From the NCBI GenBank assembly GCA_016786595.1, contig JAEUWB010000018.1, positions 1-64,000 of the forward strand: DNA of 64,000 nt, given 5' to 3'. The position numbers and the translations under genes are program-made. The notes beneath the pieces are model-generated. The model made no database searches and was not told the DNA's origin. It saw only the letters and a list, made by a program, of their open reading frames with translations. This DNA comes from a bacterium (lineage in GTDB: Bacteria; Bdellovibrionota_C; UBA2361; SZUA-149; JAEUWB01). Of this stretch, positions 1 to 8,951 are shown in pieces. Every line of letters begins with the position of its first letter. The first letter of the stretch is position 1.

Positions 1-366
1 CACCTTGGCGGGAAAGAAACGCGTGGGACGAGCTTGGCTTTTGGTGATTTTGGACTAATGGCGCTTGAGCCAGCTTGGATTACAAATCGTCAAATTGAGG
101 CTGCCCGTATTGCGATGACTCGCTTTATTAAGCGTGGCGGAAAAATTTGGATCAGGATGTTCCCAGATAAGCCGCTGACTAAGAAGCCTCTCGAAGTTCG
201 TATGGGTAACGGTAAGGGCGCTCCGGAAGTATGGGTTTCAGAAATCCGTGCTGGCCGTGTGATGTACGAAATTAAGGGTGTAACTAAAGCAGTTGCTCAA
301 GAAGCACTTGAGCTTGCGAGTGCTAAACTCCCAATTAAAACGAAATTTATTTCGCGAGTGCAATAG
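1..366 (+). CDS. rplP: 50S ribosomal protein L16 (5' truncated by window edge)
   Basis: L16 is a large-subunit protein near the peptidyl transferase centre and the A-site tRNA. The reading frame is open from base 1 and the first visible residues already match the family, so the true start lies upstream of the window. Motifs such as [35 protein letters not shown] and KLPIKTKF are characteristic. It heads the visible part of the S10/spc run and is followed 30 bp later by L29. A TTG at position 34 could be mistaken for a start, but the family has about 30 more N-terminal residues. Confidence 0.97.
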   Translation, partial: HLGGKETRGTSLAFGDFGLMALEPAWITNRQIEAARIAMTRFIKRGGKIWIRMFPDKPLTKKPLEVRMGNGKGAPEVWVSEIRAGRVMYEIKGVTKAVAQEALELASAKLPIKTKFISRVQ

Positions 367-396
367 AAAGCACGGGGACTAACGAGGAAGAAGATT

Positions 397-603
397 ATGA
401 AACGTAGTGTGGAAAAATCAGATCTAAGAGGGCTTGCCGCCGAAGACTTGGCTAATAAAATTAGCTCAATGCAAGAAGAGTTAATGAAGTTAAATTTCCG
501 TAAGTCATCTGGTCAACTTGCCTCAGGTGTTCCAATGCGTAACTTGCGTCGCCGCATTGCACGGGCAAAGACGGTGCAACGTGAGGCTCGAACGCAGGCC
601 TAG
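397..603 (+). CDS. rpmC: 50S ribosomal protein L29
   Basis: This is a 68-residue helical hairpin protein of the large subunit, near the exit-tunnel rim where trigger factor and SRP dock. The family pattern is visible as an N-terminal LRGLAAEDL, a central helix with KLNFRKSSGQL, and the C-terminal RNLRRRIARAKTV. An upstream AGGAAGAAG ribosome binding site supports the ATG. It sits in the standard order L16-L29-S17. Confidence 0.96.
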   Translation: MKRSVEKSDLRGLAAEDLANKISSMQEELMKLNFRKSSGQLASGVPMRNLRRRIARAKTVQREARTQA

Positions 604-633
604 TTTTAGAGCGGATTAAACGCGGGGATATTT

Positions 634-915
634 ATGACAGTAACAACAGAAAATTCAGAAACAGCACGGGCACTAAAGAAAACCCGTGAAGGTTATGTAA
701 CCAGCAATAAAATGACCAAGACGGTGGTGGTCAGCGTATTAACAAAAAAACGCCATGCTGATTACGGAAAGTTTGTAAGCCGCACAAAAAAATACGTTGC
801 GCATGATGAGCGTAGCGAATGCCAAGTCGGAGACCGCGTGAGAATCGTTGAGTCTCGTCCACTTAGTAAGACTAAGCGTTGGCGCGTGCAGGCAATCGTC
901 GAGAAGGCAGTTTAG
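634..915 (+). CDS. rpsQ: 30S ribosomal protein S17
   Basis: S17 is a primary 16S rRNA binding protein of OB fold. The 93 residues include [18 protein letters not shown], then KYVAHDE and [18 protein letters not shown], which are classic S17 segments. About 15 residues precede the usual N-terminus ([16 protein letters not shown]), a modest extension. It lies between L29 and L14 as expected for the S10/spc junction. Confidence 0.96.
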   Translation: MTVTTENSETARALKKTREGYVTSNKMTKTVVVSVLTKKRHADYGKFVSRTKKYVAHDERSECQVGDRVRIVESRPLSKTKRWRVQAIVEKAV

Positions 916-952
916 ATTTTAGTTTAGAGTTAAGGCTCTTGAGGAGTTAGTC

Positions 953-1321
953 ATGATTCAGACATTCACAAATTTGGAAGTAGCCGACAATAGCGGCGCC
1001 AAGAAAGTGATGTGTATTAAGGTGCTAGGCGGAACACGCCGTCGCTATGCGGGCATTGGTGACATCATTGTGGTCGCTGTAAAAGAGGCGATCCCCAATG
1101 GAAAAATCAAGAAGGGGGATGTGCACCGCGCTGTAGTTGTCAGAACTTCCCGCGAAGTCCCACGTGCGGACGGATCGTATATTCGCTTCGATGAAAATGC
1201 TGCAGTTTTAATTGACAAGCAAAAAGAATTAATTGGGAACCGTATCTTTGGACCAGTAGCGCGTGAGTTGCGGGGCAAAGATTTTATGAAAATTATTTCA
1301 CTTGCACCGGAGGTGCTGTAG
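953..1321 (+). CDS. rplN: 50S ribosomal protein L14
   Basis: L14 is a 122-residue large-subunit protein at the 30S interface. The near-universal start [19 protein letters not shown], the [13 protein letters not shown] strand and the end [10 protein letters not shown] are present at standard length. A GAGGAG ribosome binding site precedes the ATG. The stop is followed almost immediately by rplX, whose ribosome binding site lies inside the rplN 3' end, so the two are probably translationally coupled. Confidence 0.98.
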   Translation: MIQTFTNLEVADNSGAKKVMCIKVLGGTRRRYAGIGDIIVVAVKEAIPNGKIKKGDVHRAVVVRTSREVPRADGSYIRFDENAAVLIDKQKELIGNRIFGPVARELRGKDFMKIISLAPEVL

Positions 1322-1324
1322 TTT

Positions 1325-1711
1325 ATGAAACGCGGATCAGGGGAATTAAAGCCACGAGCTCAACAACTCACTGCGCTGAAGAAAGGCGATATGGTGATGG
1401 TCATTGCTGGTGGCAATTCTAAGACTAAAAAATTGCTTAAAGGTGAGCGCGGTAAAATTCTCAGAATTTTACCTAAGAATCAGCGTGTGATCGTTGAGGG
1501 CTTGAATATGATGAAACGTCATAAACGTGCACGAAACTCACAAGATTCTTCTAGCGTTGTCGTGAAAGAAGGTTCAATCGCACTTTCAAATGTAATGTTT
1601 TACAGCGAGAGTTTGAAACGTCCAGTGCGTTTATGCAGTCGCGTTCTTAACGACGGCAAAAAAGTTCGTGGCTATGTGAATCCAACAACTAAGAAATTTG
1701 AGCAAATTTAG
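1325..1711 (+). CDS. rplX: 50S ribosomal protein L24
   Basis: L24 is an early assembly initiator that binds 23S rRNA through a KOW domain. The KOW core is visible as KKGDMVMVIAGG, GERGKILRILP and RVIVEGLNMMKRH. At 128 residues it is longer than the usual 100-110 because of a basic N-terminal extension of about 20 residues. The ATG is supported by a GGAGG within the end of rplN. A later Met in KKGDMVMV would cut into the conserved KOW start. Confidence 0.95.
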   Translation: MKRGSGELKPRAQQLTALKKGDMVMVIAGGNSKTKKLLKGERGKILRILPKNQRVIVEGLNMMKRHKRARNSQDSSSVVVKEGSIALSNVMFYSESLKRPVRLCSRVLNDGKKVRGYVNPTTKKFEQI

Positions 1712-1743
1712 GCTGAGAAGGAATATTATAAATCGAGAATTAT

Positions 1744-2280
1744 ATGGCACGCTTAACAGATAAATATAAAACTGAAGTAATTCCAGCGTTAAAAAAACGT
1801 TTTGGATACTCAAACGTTCATCAAATTCCTAAGCTTGAGAAGGTTGTGTTGAGTATGGGAGTTGGTGAAGCAGTGCAAAACCAAAAACTAATCGACAGTG
1901 CAGTAGCTGACTTAACAGCGATTACTGGTCAAAAAGCTGTGATTAAGCGTTCAAAGAAATCAATTGCAAATTTTAAGCTTCGTGCTGGTTTACCAATTGG
2001 GACTGCTGTGACTTTGCGCAAAGAACGCATGTATGAATTTCTCGATCGTTTTATCTCTACGGCATTGCCGCGAGTGCGCGATTTTAAAGGCATTCCTGCA
2101 AATTCTTTCGATGGACATGGTAATTACTCGATGGGCTTAACCGAGCAGCTTGTATTTCCGGAAATCGATACTGAGAAAACTACGATTCGTGGATTGAATA
2201 TTACAGTTGTAACAACTGCAAAGAATAATGAAGAAGGGAAGGCGTTGCTAGAGGAGCTAGGGTTTCCTTTCAGGAAGTAA
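1744..2280 (+). CDS. rplE: 50S ribosomal protein L5
   Basis: L5 binds 5S rRNA and forms part of the central protuberance. The 178 residues carry [15 protein letters not shown], the loop [11 protein letters not shown], and [13 protein letters not shown] with PEIDTEKT. Length and order are standard. Downstream one would expect rpsN (S14) before rpsH. Here only 43 non-coding bases separate L5 from S8, so rpsN is missing from its usual slot. Confidence 0.97.
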   Translation: MARLTDKYKTEVIPALKKRFGYSNVHQIPKLEKVVLSMGVGEAVQNQKLIDSAVADLTAITGQKAVIKRSKKSIANFKLRAGLPIGTAVTLRKERMYEFLDRFISTALPRVRDFKGIPANSFDGHGNYSMGLTEQLVFPEIDTEKTTIRGLNITVVTTAKNNEEGKALLEELGFPFRK

Positions 2281-2323
2281 GCTGAACCAGGAGCTTTGAC
2301 TGTAGCGAGTTTGAGGATAAATT

Positions 2324-2722
2324 ATGACAACTGATCCGATTGGCACATTAATTACGCATATTCGTAACGCGCAAAATGCCGGGCATATTACAACAAGCTG
2401 TCCACATTCGCAGTTACGCGAGCAAGTATTAAACGTGCTTAGAGACGAAGGCTTTATTGATAGCTATGAAGTTTACGATAGCGGCCGCAATAAAAAGCAA
2501 TTAAAAATTGGTCTTAAGTATGAACGCGCCGGGTTGCCGGTGATTAAAAATATTGCGCGAATCAGTCGCCCCGGAAAACGTATGTATGTTCCGACCGACG
2601 AAATTCCTCGCTCTCACAGTGGATATGGAGTGGTCATTCTCTCTACGTCCCAAGGTATTATGTCAGACCATCAGGCGCGCAAGCGTGGCATTGGTGGCGA
2701 AGTATTGTGTTCTGTATTCTAA
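2324..2722 (+). CDS. rpsH: 30S ribosomal protein S8
   Basis: S8 binds helix 21 of 16S rRNA and in many bacteria autoregulates the spc operon. The 132 residues show the N-terminal DPIGTLITHIRNAQNA, a central GLPVIKNIARISRPGKR, and the conserved end GYGVVILSTSQGIMSDHQAR followed by GIGGEVLCSVF. An upstream GAGGATAAATT ribosome binding region supports the ATG. It follows L5 directly because S14 is absent here. Confidence 0.97.
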   Translation: MTTDPIGTLITHIRNAQNAGHITTSCPHSQLREQVLNVLRDEGFIDSYEVYDSGRNKKQLKIGLKYERAGLPVIKNIARISRPGKRMYVPTDEIPRSHSGYGVVILSTSQGIMSDHQARKRGIGGEVLCSVF

Positions 2723-2739
2723 GTTAGGAGATTCGTGTC

Positions 2740-3288
2740 ATGTCACGAGTAGGAAAACAACCGATTGTATTGCCGCAAGGCGTAAAAGCTACCATTGCTG
2801 GCCAACTACTGAAAGTTGAGGGACCCAAGGGCAAGCTGGAGCGTACTGTGCGCCCTGAAATTAAAGTCGAAATTAAGGACGGGCAAATCACATTTGCAAG
2901 ATTTAACGACGTTAAGACCGTGCGTGCATTTCACGGTATGGAGCGTGCGTTAGTTAACAACATGGTCAAAGGTGTCTCCGAAGGATTTTCTAAAGAGCTT
3001 CAGTTGATCGGCGTCGGTTATCGAGCAGATCAGAAAGGGAATACCTTTAATTTCGCCCTAGGTTATTCGCACCCAGTAGATTTCCCATTGCCTGCAGGAA
3101 TCAAGGGCAGTGTGATTAAGGATAATCGTGATACTTATGTAAAAGTTGAAGGCGCAGATCGTCAGCTTGTCGGTCAAATTGCCGCCCAAATTCGTAGCCT
3201 CCGAGCGCCAGAAGTCTATAAGGGTAAGGGAATTCGCTATAAAGACGAAGTGATTAGCTTAAAAGCAGGTAAGGCAGGTAAGAAGTAA
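2740..3288 (+). CDS. rplF: 50S ribosomal protein L6
   Basis: L6 lies near the factor-binding site of the large subunit and is made of two related alpha/beta domains. The start MSRVGKQPIVLPQGV, the central LQLIGVGYRA and the C-terminal IRSLRAPEVYKGKGIRY are diagnostic. The 182-residue length is normal, with a short basic tail (KAGKAGKK). It is 17 bp downstream of rpsH with a clear GGAG ribosome binding site. Confidence 0.98.
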   Translation: MSRVGKQPIVLPQGVKATIAGQLLKVEGPKGKLERTVRPEIKVEIKDGQITFARFNDVKTVRAFHGMERALVNNMVKGVSEGFSKELQLIGVGYRADQKGNTFNFALGYSHPVDFPLPAGIKGSVIKDNRDTYVKVEGADRQLVGQIAAQIRSLRAPEVYKGKGIRYKDEVISLKAGKAGKK

Positions 3289-3310
3289 ATCTAATTTAAG
3301 TTGAGGCCAT

Positions 3311-3673
3311 ATGTTAAAGAGTAAAGCCGGAGAGCGGCGTGCAAAAAGATTAATCCGACAAGAACGTGTGCGTAACGAAGTACGTGGCACTGATTCGCGT
3401 CCGCGTTTGTGTGTCTATCGTAGTTTGAAATACACATACGCCCAGATTATCTCTGACGAAACTAACCGCGTAGTCTGCACTGCATCGTCTAAAGACCTAA
3501 CAACGAAATCCAAAGGCTCAGTTGAAGCGGCAAAAGCTGTTGGGCAAAAGATTGCTGAAGTTGCAAAAAAATCTGGCGTTGAAAACGTTGTTTTTGACCG
3601 CAATGGATTCTCCTATCACGGGCGAGTCAAAGCGGTTGCTGATGCAGCACGTGAAGCTGGACTGCAGTTTTAA
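3311..3673 (+). CDS. rplR: 50S ribosomal protein L18
   Basis: L18 binds 5S rRNA together with L5. The 120 residues contain the basic N-terminus ERRAKRLIRQERVR, the strand RPRLCVYRSLKYTYAQII, and the C-terminal VVFDRNGFSYHGRVKAVADA. Length and position between L6 and S5 are standard. Confidence 0.97.
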   Translation: MLKSKAGERRAKRLIRQERVRNEVRGTDSRPRLCVYRSLKYTYAQIISDETNRVVCTASSKDLTTKSKGSVEAAKAVGQKIAEVAKKSGVENVVFDRNGFSYHGRVKAVADAAREAGLQF

Positions 3674-3711
3674 AGGAAATAATTCTCAAATATTGAGTTA
3701 AGGAAATACTT

Positions 3712-4275
3712 ATGGGTGCAAATTACGAATGTCCTTCATATAAGCGCGTAGCGCCACAAGAGTGCGGAGAGCTTTCTGAAAAAGTAGTCTCTCTAAATCG
3801 CGTAGCTAAGGTAGTAAAGGGTGGACGCCGCTTTAGTTTTAGTGCGCTGGTAGTTGTCGGTGATGCCCACGGGCACGTCGGCTATGGATTAGGCAAGGCC
3901 AATGAAGTGCCTGATGCAATCCGCAAGGCCACAGAAGCTGCTAAGAAAAAATTAGTGCAGATTCCACTTGTTGGCCGCACCATCCCATTTGAAGTTGTAG
4001 GTTCTTATGGATCTGCAAGAGTTTTTATGAAGCCAGCTTCAAACGGAACAGGTGTAATTGCTGGTAGTGCAGTGCGTAGCATGCTTGAGCGTGTCGGGGT
4101 TCATGACATTCTTACTAAATGCTTTGGGTCGCGTAACCCTCACAATTTGCTGGCTGCTACAATCAATGGCTTGTTGCAATTAGAAGCACCAGAAGAAATC
4201 GCTCAACGCCGCACCAAGCAGTTGTCAGATTTACACGGAAAACGTTTTAAACAAGTAACGGAAGTTCGCGCTTAG
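3712..4275 (+). CDS. rpsE: 30S ribosomal protein S5
   Basis: S5 contributes to decoding accuracy and sits at the mRNA entry tunnel. The double-stranded RNA-binding-like half is seen as [18 protein letters not shown] followed by [18 protein letters not shown]. The second half carries [19 protein letters not shown] and a family-type ATINGL. The 187 residues include an N-terminal extension ([16 protein letters not shown]) compared with the E. coli protein. Confidence 0.97.
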   Translation: MGANYECPSYKRVAPQECGELSEKVVSLNRVAKVVKGGRRFSFSALVVVGDAHGHVGYGLGKANEVPDAIRKATEAAKKKLVQIPLVGRTIPFEVVGSYGSARVFMKPASNGTGVIAGSAVRSMLERVGVHDILTKCFGSRNPHNLLAATINGLLQLEAPEEIAQRRTKQLSDLHGKRFKQVTEVRA

Positions 4276-4294
4276 TCGCTAGTTAGGAAAAGCT

Positions 4295-4483
4295 ATGGCA
4301 AGTCAAAAACTCAAGGTCACACAAACTCGAAGTCACATTGGCCACAAACCAGAGCAGCTTAAGACCTTAACTGCACTTGGGCTTGGCCGGATTGGTAAGA
4401 CTAAAGTGCTTACTGAAAATGCGTCTGTGCTAGGAATGCTAAAAGCAGTGTCGCATTTAGTTGATATTGAGAAAGCAAAATAA
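4295..4483 (+). CDS. rpmD: 50S ribosomal protein L30
   Basis: L30 is a small 62-residue protein of the large subunit. The pattern KVTQTRSHIGHKPEQLKTL and LGLGRIGKTKVLT matches the bacterial L30 fold, which has a conserved RS.IG start strand. It follows rpsE by 19 bp with a TTAGGAAA ribosome binding site, in the usual S5-L30-L15 order. Confidence 0.95.
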   Translation: MASQKLKVTQTRSHIGHKPEQLKTLTALGLGRIGKTKVLTENASVLGMLKAVSHLVDIEKAK

Positions 4484-4506
4484 CGAACTTATAACGTAGG
4501 ACTTTT

Positions 4507-4971
4507 ATGGCAAGTTTAAATTTATCTCAGTTAGCTCCGAACGCAGGTGCGCGTAAGAAACGCCGTCGTCTAGGAATTGGAGAAGGCAGCGGTCACGGTA
4601 AAACTTCAAGCCGTGGACAAAAAGGACAAGGCTCGCGCTCAGGCAGTGGAGTTCCACGTGGTTTCGAAGGTGGACAAATGCCCTTGCACCGTCGCTTACC
4701 AAAAGTTGGATTTACTTCTCAAAAGAAAATACGTGGCGAAAATTTATTCACACCGGTAGCGCTTAAGAAATTAGTTGAACTGTCTGCTGGCGTAGCTGAG
4801 ATTTCCCTAGAAACTCTCTATCAATCAGGATTAGTTGGCTCGCGCACAAGTAAAATCAAAATTCTTGGTGGTTTCGAAATCGGCCGTAAAATTTCAGTCG
4901 AGGCGCATGCTTTTTCTGAGTCAGCTCGCAGAGCAATTGAAGCGACTGGCGGAGAGGCGCGCGTTAAGTAG
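4507..4971 (+). CDS. rplO: 50S ribosomal protein L15
   Basis: L15 is a late-assembly large-subunit protein with a glycine/arginine-rich N-terminal extension. This is visible as LSQLAPNAGARKKRRRLG, GSGHGKTSSRGQKGQGSR and the conserved GFEGGQMPLHRRLPKVGF. The C-terminal fold ends with RRAIEATGGEARV. The 154-residue length is normal. A 101-bp leader without a gene separates it from secY. Confidence 0.97.
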   Translation: MASLNLSQLAPNAGARKKRRRLGIGEGSGHGKTSSRGQKGQGSRSGSGVPRGFEGGQMPLHRRLPKVGFTSQKKIRGENLFTPVALKKLVELSAGVAEISLETLYQSGLVGSRTSKIKILGGFEIGRKISVEAHAFSESARRAIEATGGEARVK

Positions 4972-5072
4972 AGCCTACAAAGTAGGGCTGATTTGCCTCA
5001 GTCTGCTGTTGCCATATCAATATTACCGAACAAGATTATTTCTGGTGAGGTTTTTAAGGGAGATTCAATAAA

Positions 5073-6422
5073 ATGATGTCTGGGTTTGGTGATGCAACAA
5101 AAATCCCTGAATTAAGAAAACGTATATTCTTCACGCTCTTAATGCTTGTTGTGTATCGCCTAGCAGTTTTCGTTCCTACTCCAGGAATCGATGTCGATAA
5201 ACTTAAATCTATGTTTGAACGTGCAGCAGGCACGCTTTTTGGTATCGCCAACATGTTCTCGGGTGGTGCCTTGGAAAATTTTTCCGTGCTTGCTTTGGGG
5301 ATTATGCCCTACATCAGCATGTCAATTATTATTCAACTACTGACCACAAGCATTCCTCACTTGGAGGCGCTCTCAAAGGAGGGCGAGCAAGGCCGTAGAA
5401 TTATTACTCGTTATACCCGTATCGGAACTGTTTTTCTGGCACTGTTTCAAAGTTTTGTAATTGCGCGAGGCTTGGAAAGCCAAGGCGTAGTGGCTGATCC
5501 AGGTTGGGGCTTTAGGCTTTTGACGATGATTACGCTCACAGCAGGCACTGCATTTATTATGTGGTTAGGTGAGCAAATCACAGAAAATGGCATCGGTAAT
5601 GGCATGAGTATCATTATTTTCGCTGGTATCGTCGCCCGCGTGCCCTCATCGTTGAGTCAGACTTTTGCACTTGTCGGTACTGGCGAATTAACGCCTTTTG
5701 CCTTGCTTGCCTTACTGGTTTTCAGTGTTCTGACTGTCGCCCTAATAGTTTTTGTAGAGCGCACCTATCGCAAGATCCCCGTTCAATACCCACGCCGTGC
5801 TGTAGGTAAAAATATCATGCAAGCTAGCACGCAGTATTTGCCGTTAAAGTTAAATCTTGCCGGCGTAATTCCACCAATTTTTGCATCTTCAGTGTTGGTC
5901 GTGCCCGCAACATTCGCGCAATTTAGTAGCAATGAAAGTTTGCAAAAGCTTGCCAGCTATTTTCAACATGGCACTTGGGTGTATGAATCAATTTTTGTAT
6001 TCTTGATTATCTTTTTTGCCTATTTTTATACCGCAATTATCTACGATCCTAATCAAATCGCAGATAATCTCAAGAAAAACGGCGGCTTTATTCCGACAGT
6101 TCGACCAGGGAAGGAAACCGCAGAATACTTGGACACGATTTTATCTCGCCTAACCTTTTGGGGCGGTATTTATATTTCTGTAATCTGTGTTGTGCCAATC
6201 CTTGTTTATGCCGAATTTAATGCTTCGCAGTTTGCCTACTTCCTCAGTGGCACTGCCGTGTTGATTATGGTTGGCGTAATGCTTGATACGGCCAATCAAA
6301 TTCAATCACATATTGTGGCGCGCAACTATGAAGGCTTTTTAGCTAAGGGACCGGGAAAGGTACGCGGGGGACTAAGTCGTGCGATGCAGTCACGATCAGG
6401 TGGCCGCTTAATTCAGCGCTAA
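5073..6422 (+). CDS. secY: Protein translocase subunit SecY
   Basis: SecY is the channel of the Sec translocon in the inner membrane. The 449-residue protein shows about ten hydrophobic helices. Family motifs include the N-terminal IPELRKRIFFTLLML, GALENFSVLALGIMPYIS, the cytoplasmic loop RKIPVQYPRR, and the C-terminal NGGFIPTVRPG and GIYISVICVVP. A GGGAG ribosome binding site precedes two adjacent ATGs at 5073 and 5076, and either may be used. It is followed by adk and map, as in many spc operons. Confidence 0.98.
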   Translation: MMSGFGDATKIPELRKRIFFTLLMLVVYRLAVFVPTPGIDVDKLKSMFERAAGTLFGIANMFSGGALENFSVLALGIMPYISMSIIIQLLTTSIPHLEALSKEGEQGRRIITRYTRIGTVFLALFQSFVIARGLESQGVVADPGWGFRLLTMITLTAGTAFIMWLGEQITENGIGNGMSIIIFAGIVARVPSSLSQTFALVGTGELTPFALLALLVFSVLTVALIVFVERTYRKIPVQYPRRAVGKNIMQASTQYLPLKLNLAGVIPPIFASSVLVVPATFAQFSSNESLQKLASYFQHGTWVYESIFVFLIIFFAYFYTAIIYDPNQIADNLKKNGGFIPTVRPGKETAEYLDTILSRLTFWGGIYISVICVVPILVYAEFNASQFAYFLSGTAVLIMVGVMLDTANQIQSHIVARNYEGFLAKGPGKVRGGLSRAMQSRSGGRLIQR

Positions 6423-6452
6423 CGTATTTTGTTCTAAGGGAGGACTCCACGA

Positions 6453-7010
6453 ATGAAGCGTATAGTATTTCTTGGCGCACCCGGGGCAGGAAAGGGCACC
6501 CAAGCTAAGCTTTTAAGTGAACACTTTGCAATCCAACACATCAGTACCGGCGATATGCTTCGCCAGGCAGTTAAAGCTGGCACTGCGCTAGGTCGGGAAG
6601 TCCAAGTCTTGATGGAATCAGGTAAGCTCGTTCCAGATGCGCTGATGGTTAAGGTCATTGCCGAACGCGTTGCACTGCCAGACTGTGAGAAAGGCTATAT
6701 TCTCGATGGTTTTCCTCGAACCGTGCCACAAGCTGAAGCCTTAGCGCAGATGCTCAATGGCGCAAAATTAACAGTTGTCCATTTCGACGTGAATGATGCT
6801 GCAGTGGCCAAGCGCCTACAAGCGCGCCGTGAATCGGAGAATCGCGTCGACGACGATGCTGCAGTGCAACTTGAACGCTTGCGAGTTTATCGTGAGCAAA
6901 CTGCTCCGTTGATTAATCACTATCGTTCCAAAACGAATCTACTCGATATTGATGCCTCTGGTAGCGTTGAAGAAGTTTTTTCTGAACTTCTAGTTGCGCT
7001 TGAAAATTAA
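6453..7010 (+). CDS. adk: Adenylate kinase
   Basis: Adenylate kinase interconverts ATP + AMP and 2 ADP in the cytoplasm. The P-loop is GAPGAGKGTQA at residues 7-17. It is followed by the AMP-binding HISTGDMLRQAV and the DGFPRTVPQAEAL segment. At 185 residues it is the short-LID form: only a brief stretch (RRESENRVDDDAA) stands where long forms carry the zinc or H-bond LID. A strong AGGGAGGA ribosome binding site precedes the ATG. Confidence 0.97.
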   Translation: MKRIVFLGAPGAGKGTQAKLLSEHFAIQHISTGDMLRQAVKAGTALGREVQVLMESGKLVPDALMVKVIAERVALPDCEKGYILDGFPRTVPQAEALAQMLNGAKLTVVHFDVNDAAVAKRLQARRESENRVDDDAAVQLERLRVYREQTAPLINHYRSKTNLLDIDASGSVEEVFSELLVALEN

Positions 7011-7021
7011 GAGGTATTTTT

Positions 7022-7804
7022 TTGGCTGCAGATTCACAGATACAATTAAAAACACGCGACGAGATTGAATGTTTGCGGCGCGCAAATGCAATCGTCTATG
7101 AAGTATTAATGACGCTGCAAGAGCTGGTGCGTCCGGGAATCACTACCAAAGAATTAGATCGCAAGGCCGAAGAGTTGACACTCAAGCATAAAGCACAGGC
7201 TGCTTTTCTGGGATATCCTGCGCACTCAAAAAATGTTGCGCCATTTCCAGGAACAATTTGTGCGTCAGTAAATGAATGTATCGTGCATGGAATCCCCAAT
7301 GATCATCCACTTCGCGAAGGGGATATTTTAAGTATTGATTATGGTTGTAAATATCAGGGTTGGTATGGCGATAGTGCGATCACTGTCCCTGTTGGGCAGA
7401 TTAATGCCCAAGCAAGTAAACTTCTCGAGGTTACCCAAAAATCACTAAATTTGGCGATTGAGGAGTGCCAGCCAGGTCGACGCATCGGGGACATCTCAAA
7501 TGTGGTCCAGCAACATGTTGAAATTAATGGGTTTTCTGTGGTAAGAGAATTTGTCGGACATGGGATTGGGCGAAATTTACATGAGCCGCCACATGTGCCA
7601 AACTTCGGCCGGCCCGGCCAAGGAAGAATTATTCGTCCGGGGCTTGTCTTGGCCATCGAACCAATGGTAACAGCCGGTTCCTTCGAATCACGAGTACTCG
7701 CTGACGGATGGTCTGCTGTTGCTAAAGACGGTAGCCTTGCTGCGCATTTTGAGCACTCGGTTGCGATTACGGAAAATGGACCTTTGATTTTAAGTCGCCC
7801 ATAA
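7022..7804 (+). CDS. map: Methionine aminopeptidase, type I
   Basis: This dinuclear-metal enzyme removes N-terminal Met from nascent proteins. Metal ligands can be picked out in the family motifs SIDYGCKYQGWYGDSAIT (two Asp), GHGIGRNLHEPP (His), LAIEPMVT (Glu) and FEHSVAIT (Glu). The 260-residue length fits the type I class. It starts with TTG behind an AAGAGGT ribosome binding site, only 11 bp after adk. infA, usual between map and rpmJ, is not present downstream. Confidence 0.97.
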   Translation: MAADSQIQLKTRDEIECLRRANAIVYEVLMTLQELVRPGITTKELDRKAEELTLKHKAQAAFLGYPAHSKNVAPFPGTICASVNECIVHGIPNDHPLREGDILSIDYGCKYQGWYGDSAITVPVGQINAQASKLLEVTQKSLNLAIEECQPGRRIGDISNVVQQHVEINGFSVVREFVGHGIGRNLHEPPHVPNFGRPGQGRIIRPGLVLAIEPMVTAGSFESRVLADGWSAVAKDGSLAAHFEHSVAITENGPLILSRP

Positions 7805-7842
7805 AAAATTATGAGTGACATTTGTAAGAGTTATTTTTGATT

Positions 7843-7959
7843 ATGAAAGTTAGAGCATCGGTAAAGAAAATTTGTGAACACTGTCGCGTTGTTAAACGTC
7901 GTGGTGTAGTTTATGTAATTTGTCCACGTTCGCCAAAACACAAGCAACGTCAAGGATAG
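7843..7959 (+). CDS. rpmJ: 50S ribosomal protein L36
   Basis: This 38-residue protein is encoded between map and rpsM. It begins [14 protein letters not shown], continues with [20 protein letters not shown], and ends at a TAG. Cys11, Cys14, Cys27 and a C-terminal His form the zinc-binding (C+) ribbon typical of L36. It is the normal length for the family and occupies the usual alpha-operon position. Confidence 0.96.
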   Translation: MKVRASVKKICEHCRVVKRRGVVYVICPRSPKHKQRQG

Positions 7960-8036
7960 ATCAACATAACTGAATTTTAGTTAGAGATTTTTGTACACGT
8001 TATTATTGAGAATTAGTTTAGGGGAATAGAAAGAGC

Positions 8037-8417
8037 ATGGCTCGTATTGCAGGGATAGATCTTCCGCGAACAAAAAGATTAGAAATCGCACTGACCTACA
8101 TCGTAGGTGTTGGTCGCCCATCGGCCAAGAAAATTTTATCGGATACAGGGATTTCTCCTGATATGCGCGTCTCAGATTTGACCGAAGATCAAGTCGGTAA
8201 GATTCGTCAATATCTCGACGCAAACTATGCGCTTGAAGGTGACGTGCGTAGACAAGTTTCACAAAACATTAAGCGCTTGATGGACCTTGGTACATACCGC
8301 GGATTACGTCACCGCAAGGGATTGCCTGTGCGTGGGCAGCGCACTAACACGAACGCCCGCACCCGTAAGGGGCCGCGTAAGGCACAAATCCCAGGTAAGA
8401 AAAAAGTTACTAAGTAG
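8037..8417 (+). CDS. rpsM: 30S ribosomal protein S13
   Basis: S13 lies in the head of the small subunit and contacts tRNA and the central protuberance. The start [19 protein letters not shown], the helix-two-turn-helix [14 protein letters not shown], and the basic tail [19 protein letters not shown] are diagnostic. It is 126 residues long. The ATG follows an AGGGGAATAG ribosome binding site. The 77-bp gap from rpmJ holds no other gene. Confidence 0.98.
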   Translation: MARIAGIDLPRTKRLEIALTYIVGVGRPSAKKILSDTGISPDMRVSDLTEDQVGKIRQYLDANYALEGDVRRQVSQNIKRLMDLGTYRGLRHRKGLPVRGQRTNTNARTRKGPRKAQIPGKKKVTK

Positions 8418-8464
8418 AAATTAAAAAAGATAATTAGCGAAAGATAAGATTTTAGGAGTTACGC

Positions 8465-8893
8465 ATGGCCGAGGCAAATAAACAACAAGGTGGAACCCAA
8501 GCTGCTGGAGCGCAGGCCGGGAAAAAGAAACGCGATAAGCGCAAGAACGTTCCGCTTGGAATCGTTCATATTTACTCAACCTTCAATAACACAATTGTGA
8601 CGATCAGTGACATGAGTGGTGGTGTGGTGAGTTGGTCAACAGCGGGAGCAAATGGATTCCGTGGCTCTAGAAAGTCTACGCCCTTTGCTGCTCAGGTGAC
8701 AGCTACGCAAGCTGCTAAGTCAGCAGTTGAGCAAGGCATGCGCAGTGCCCAAGTTCGTTTAAAGGGTCCTGGTGCTGGGCGTGAGTCTGCTTTACGCGCA
8801 CTCCAGGCTGCAGGACTAAGTGTTAGTTCAATTATTGATATTACACCTGTGCCACACAATGGTTGCCGTCCGCGTAAGCGTCGTCGCGTGTAG
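8465..8893 (+). CDS. rpsK: 30S ribosomal protein S11
   Basis: S11 forms part of the platform of the small subunit. Conserved stretches are [20 protein letters not shown]-like [36 protein letters not shown] and the C-terminal [18 protein letters not shown]. The 142 residues include a Gln/Ala/Lys-rich N-terminal extension of about 15 residues. An AGGAG ribosome binding site precedes the ATG. Confidence 0.98.
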   Translation: MAEANKQQGGTQAAGAQAGKKKRDKRKNVPLGIVHIYSTFNNTIVTISDMSGGVVSWSTAGANGFRGSRKSTPFAAQVTATQAAKSAVEQGMRSAQVRLKGPGAGRESALRALQAAGLSVSSIIDITPVPHNGCRPRKRRRV

Positions 8894-8951
8894 TTTTGCA
8901 AGTAGAGAAGATAATTTTTAAGGATATATAAAGTTTACTTAAGGAAATAAT

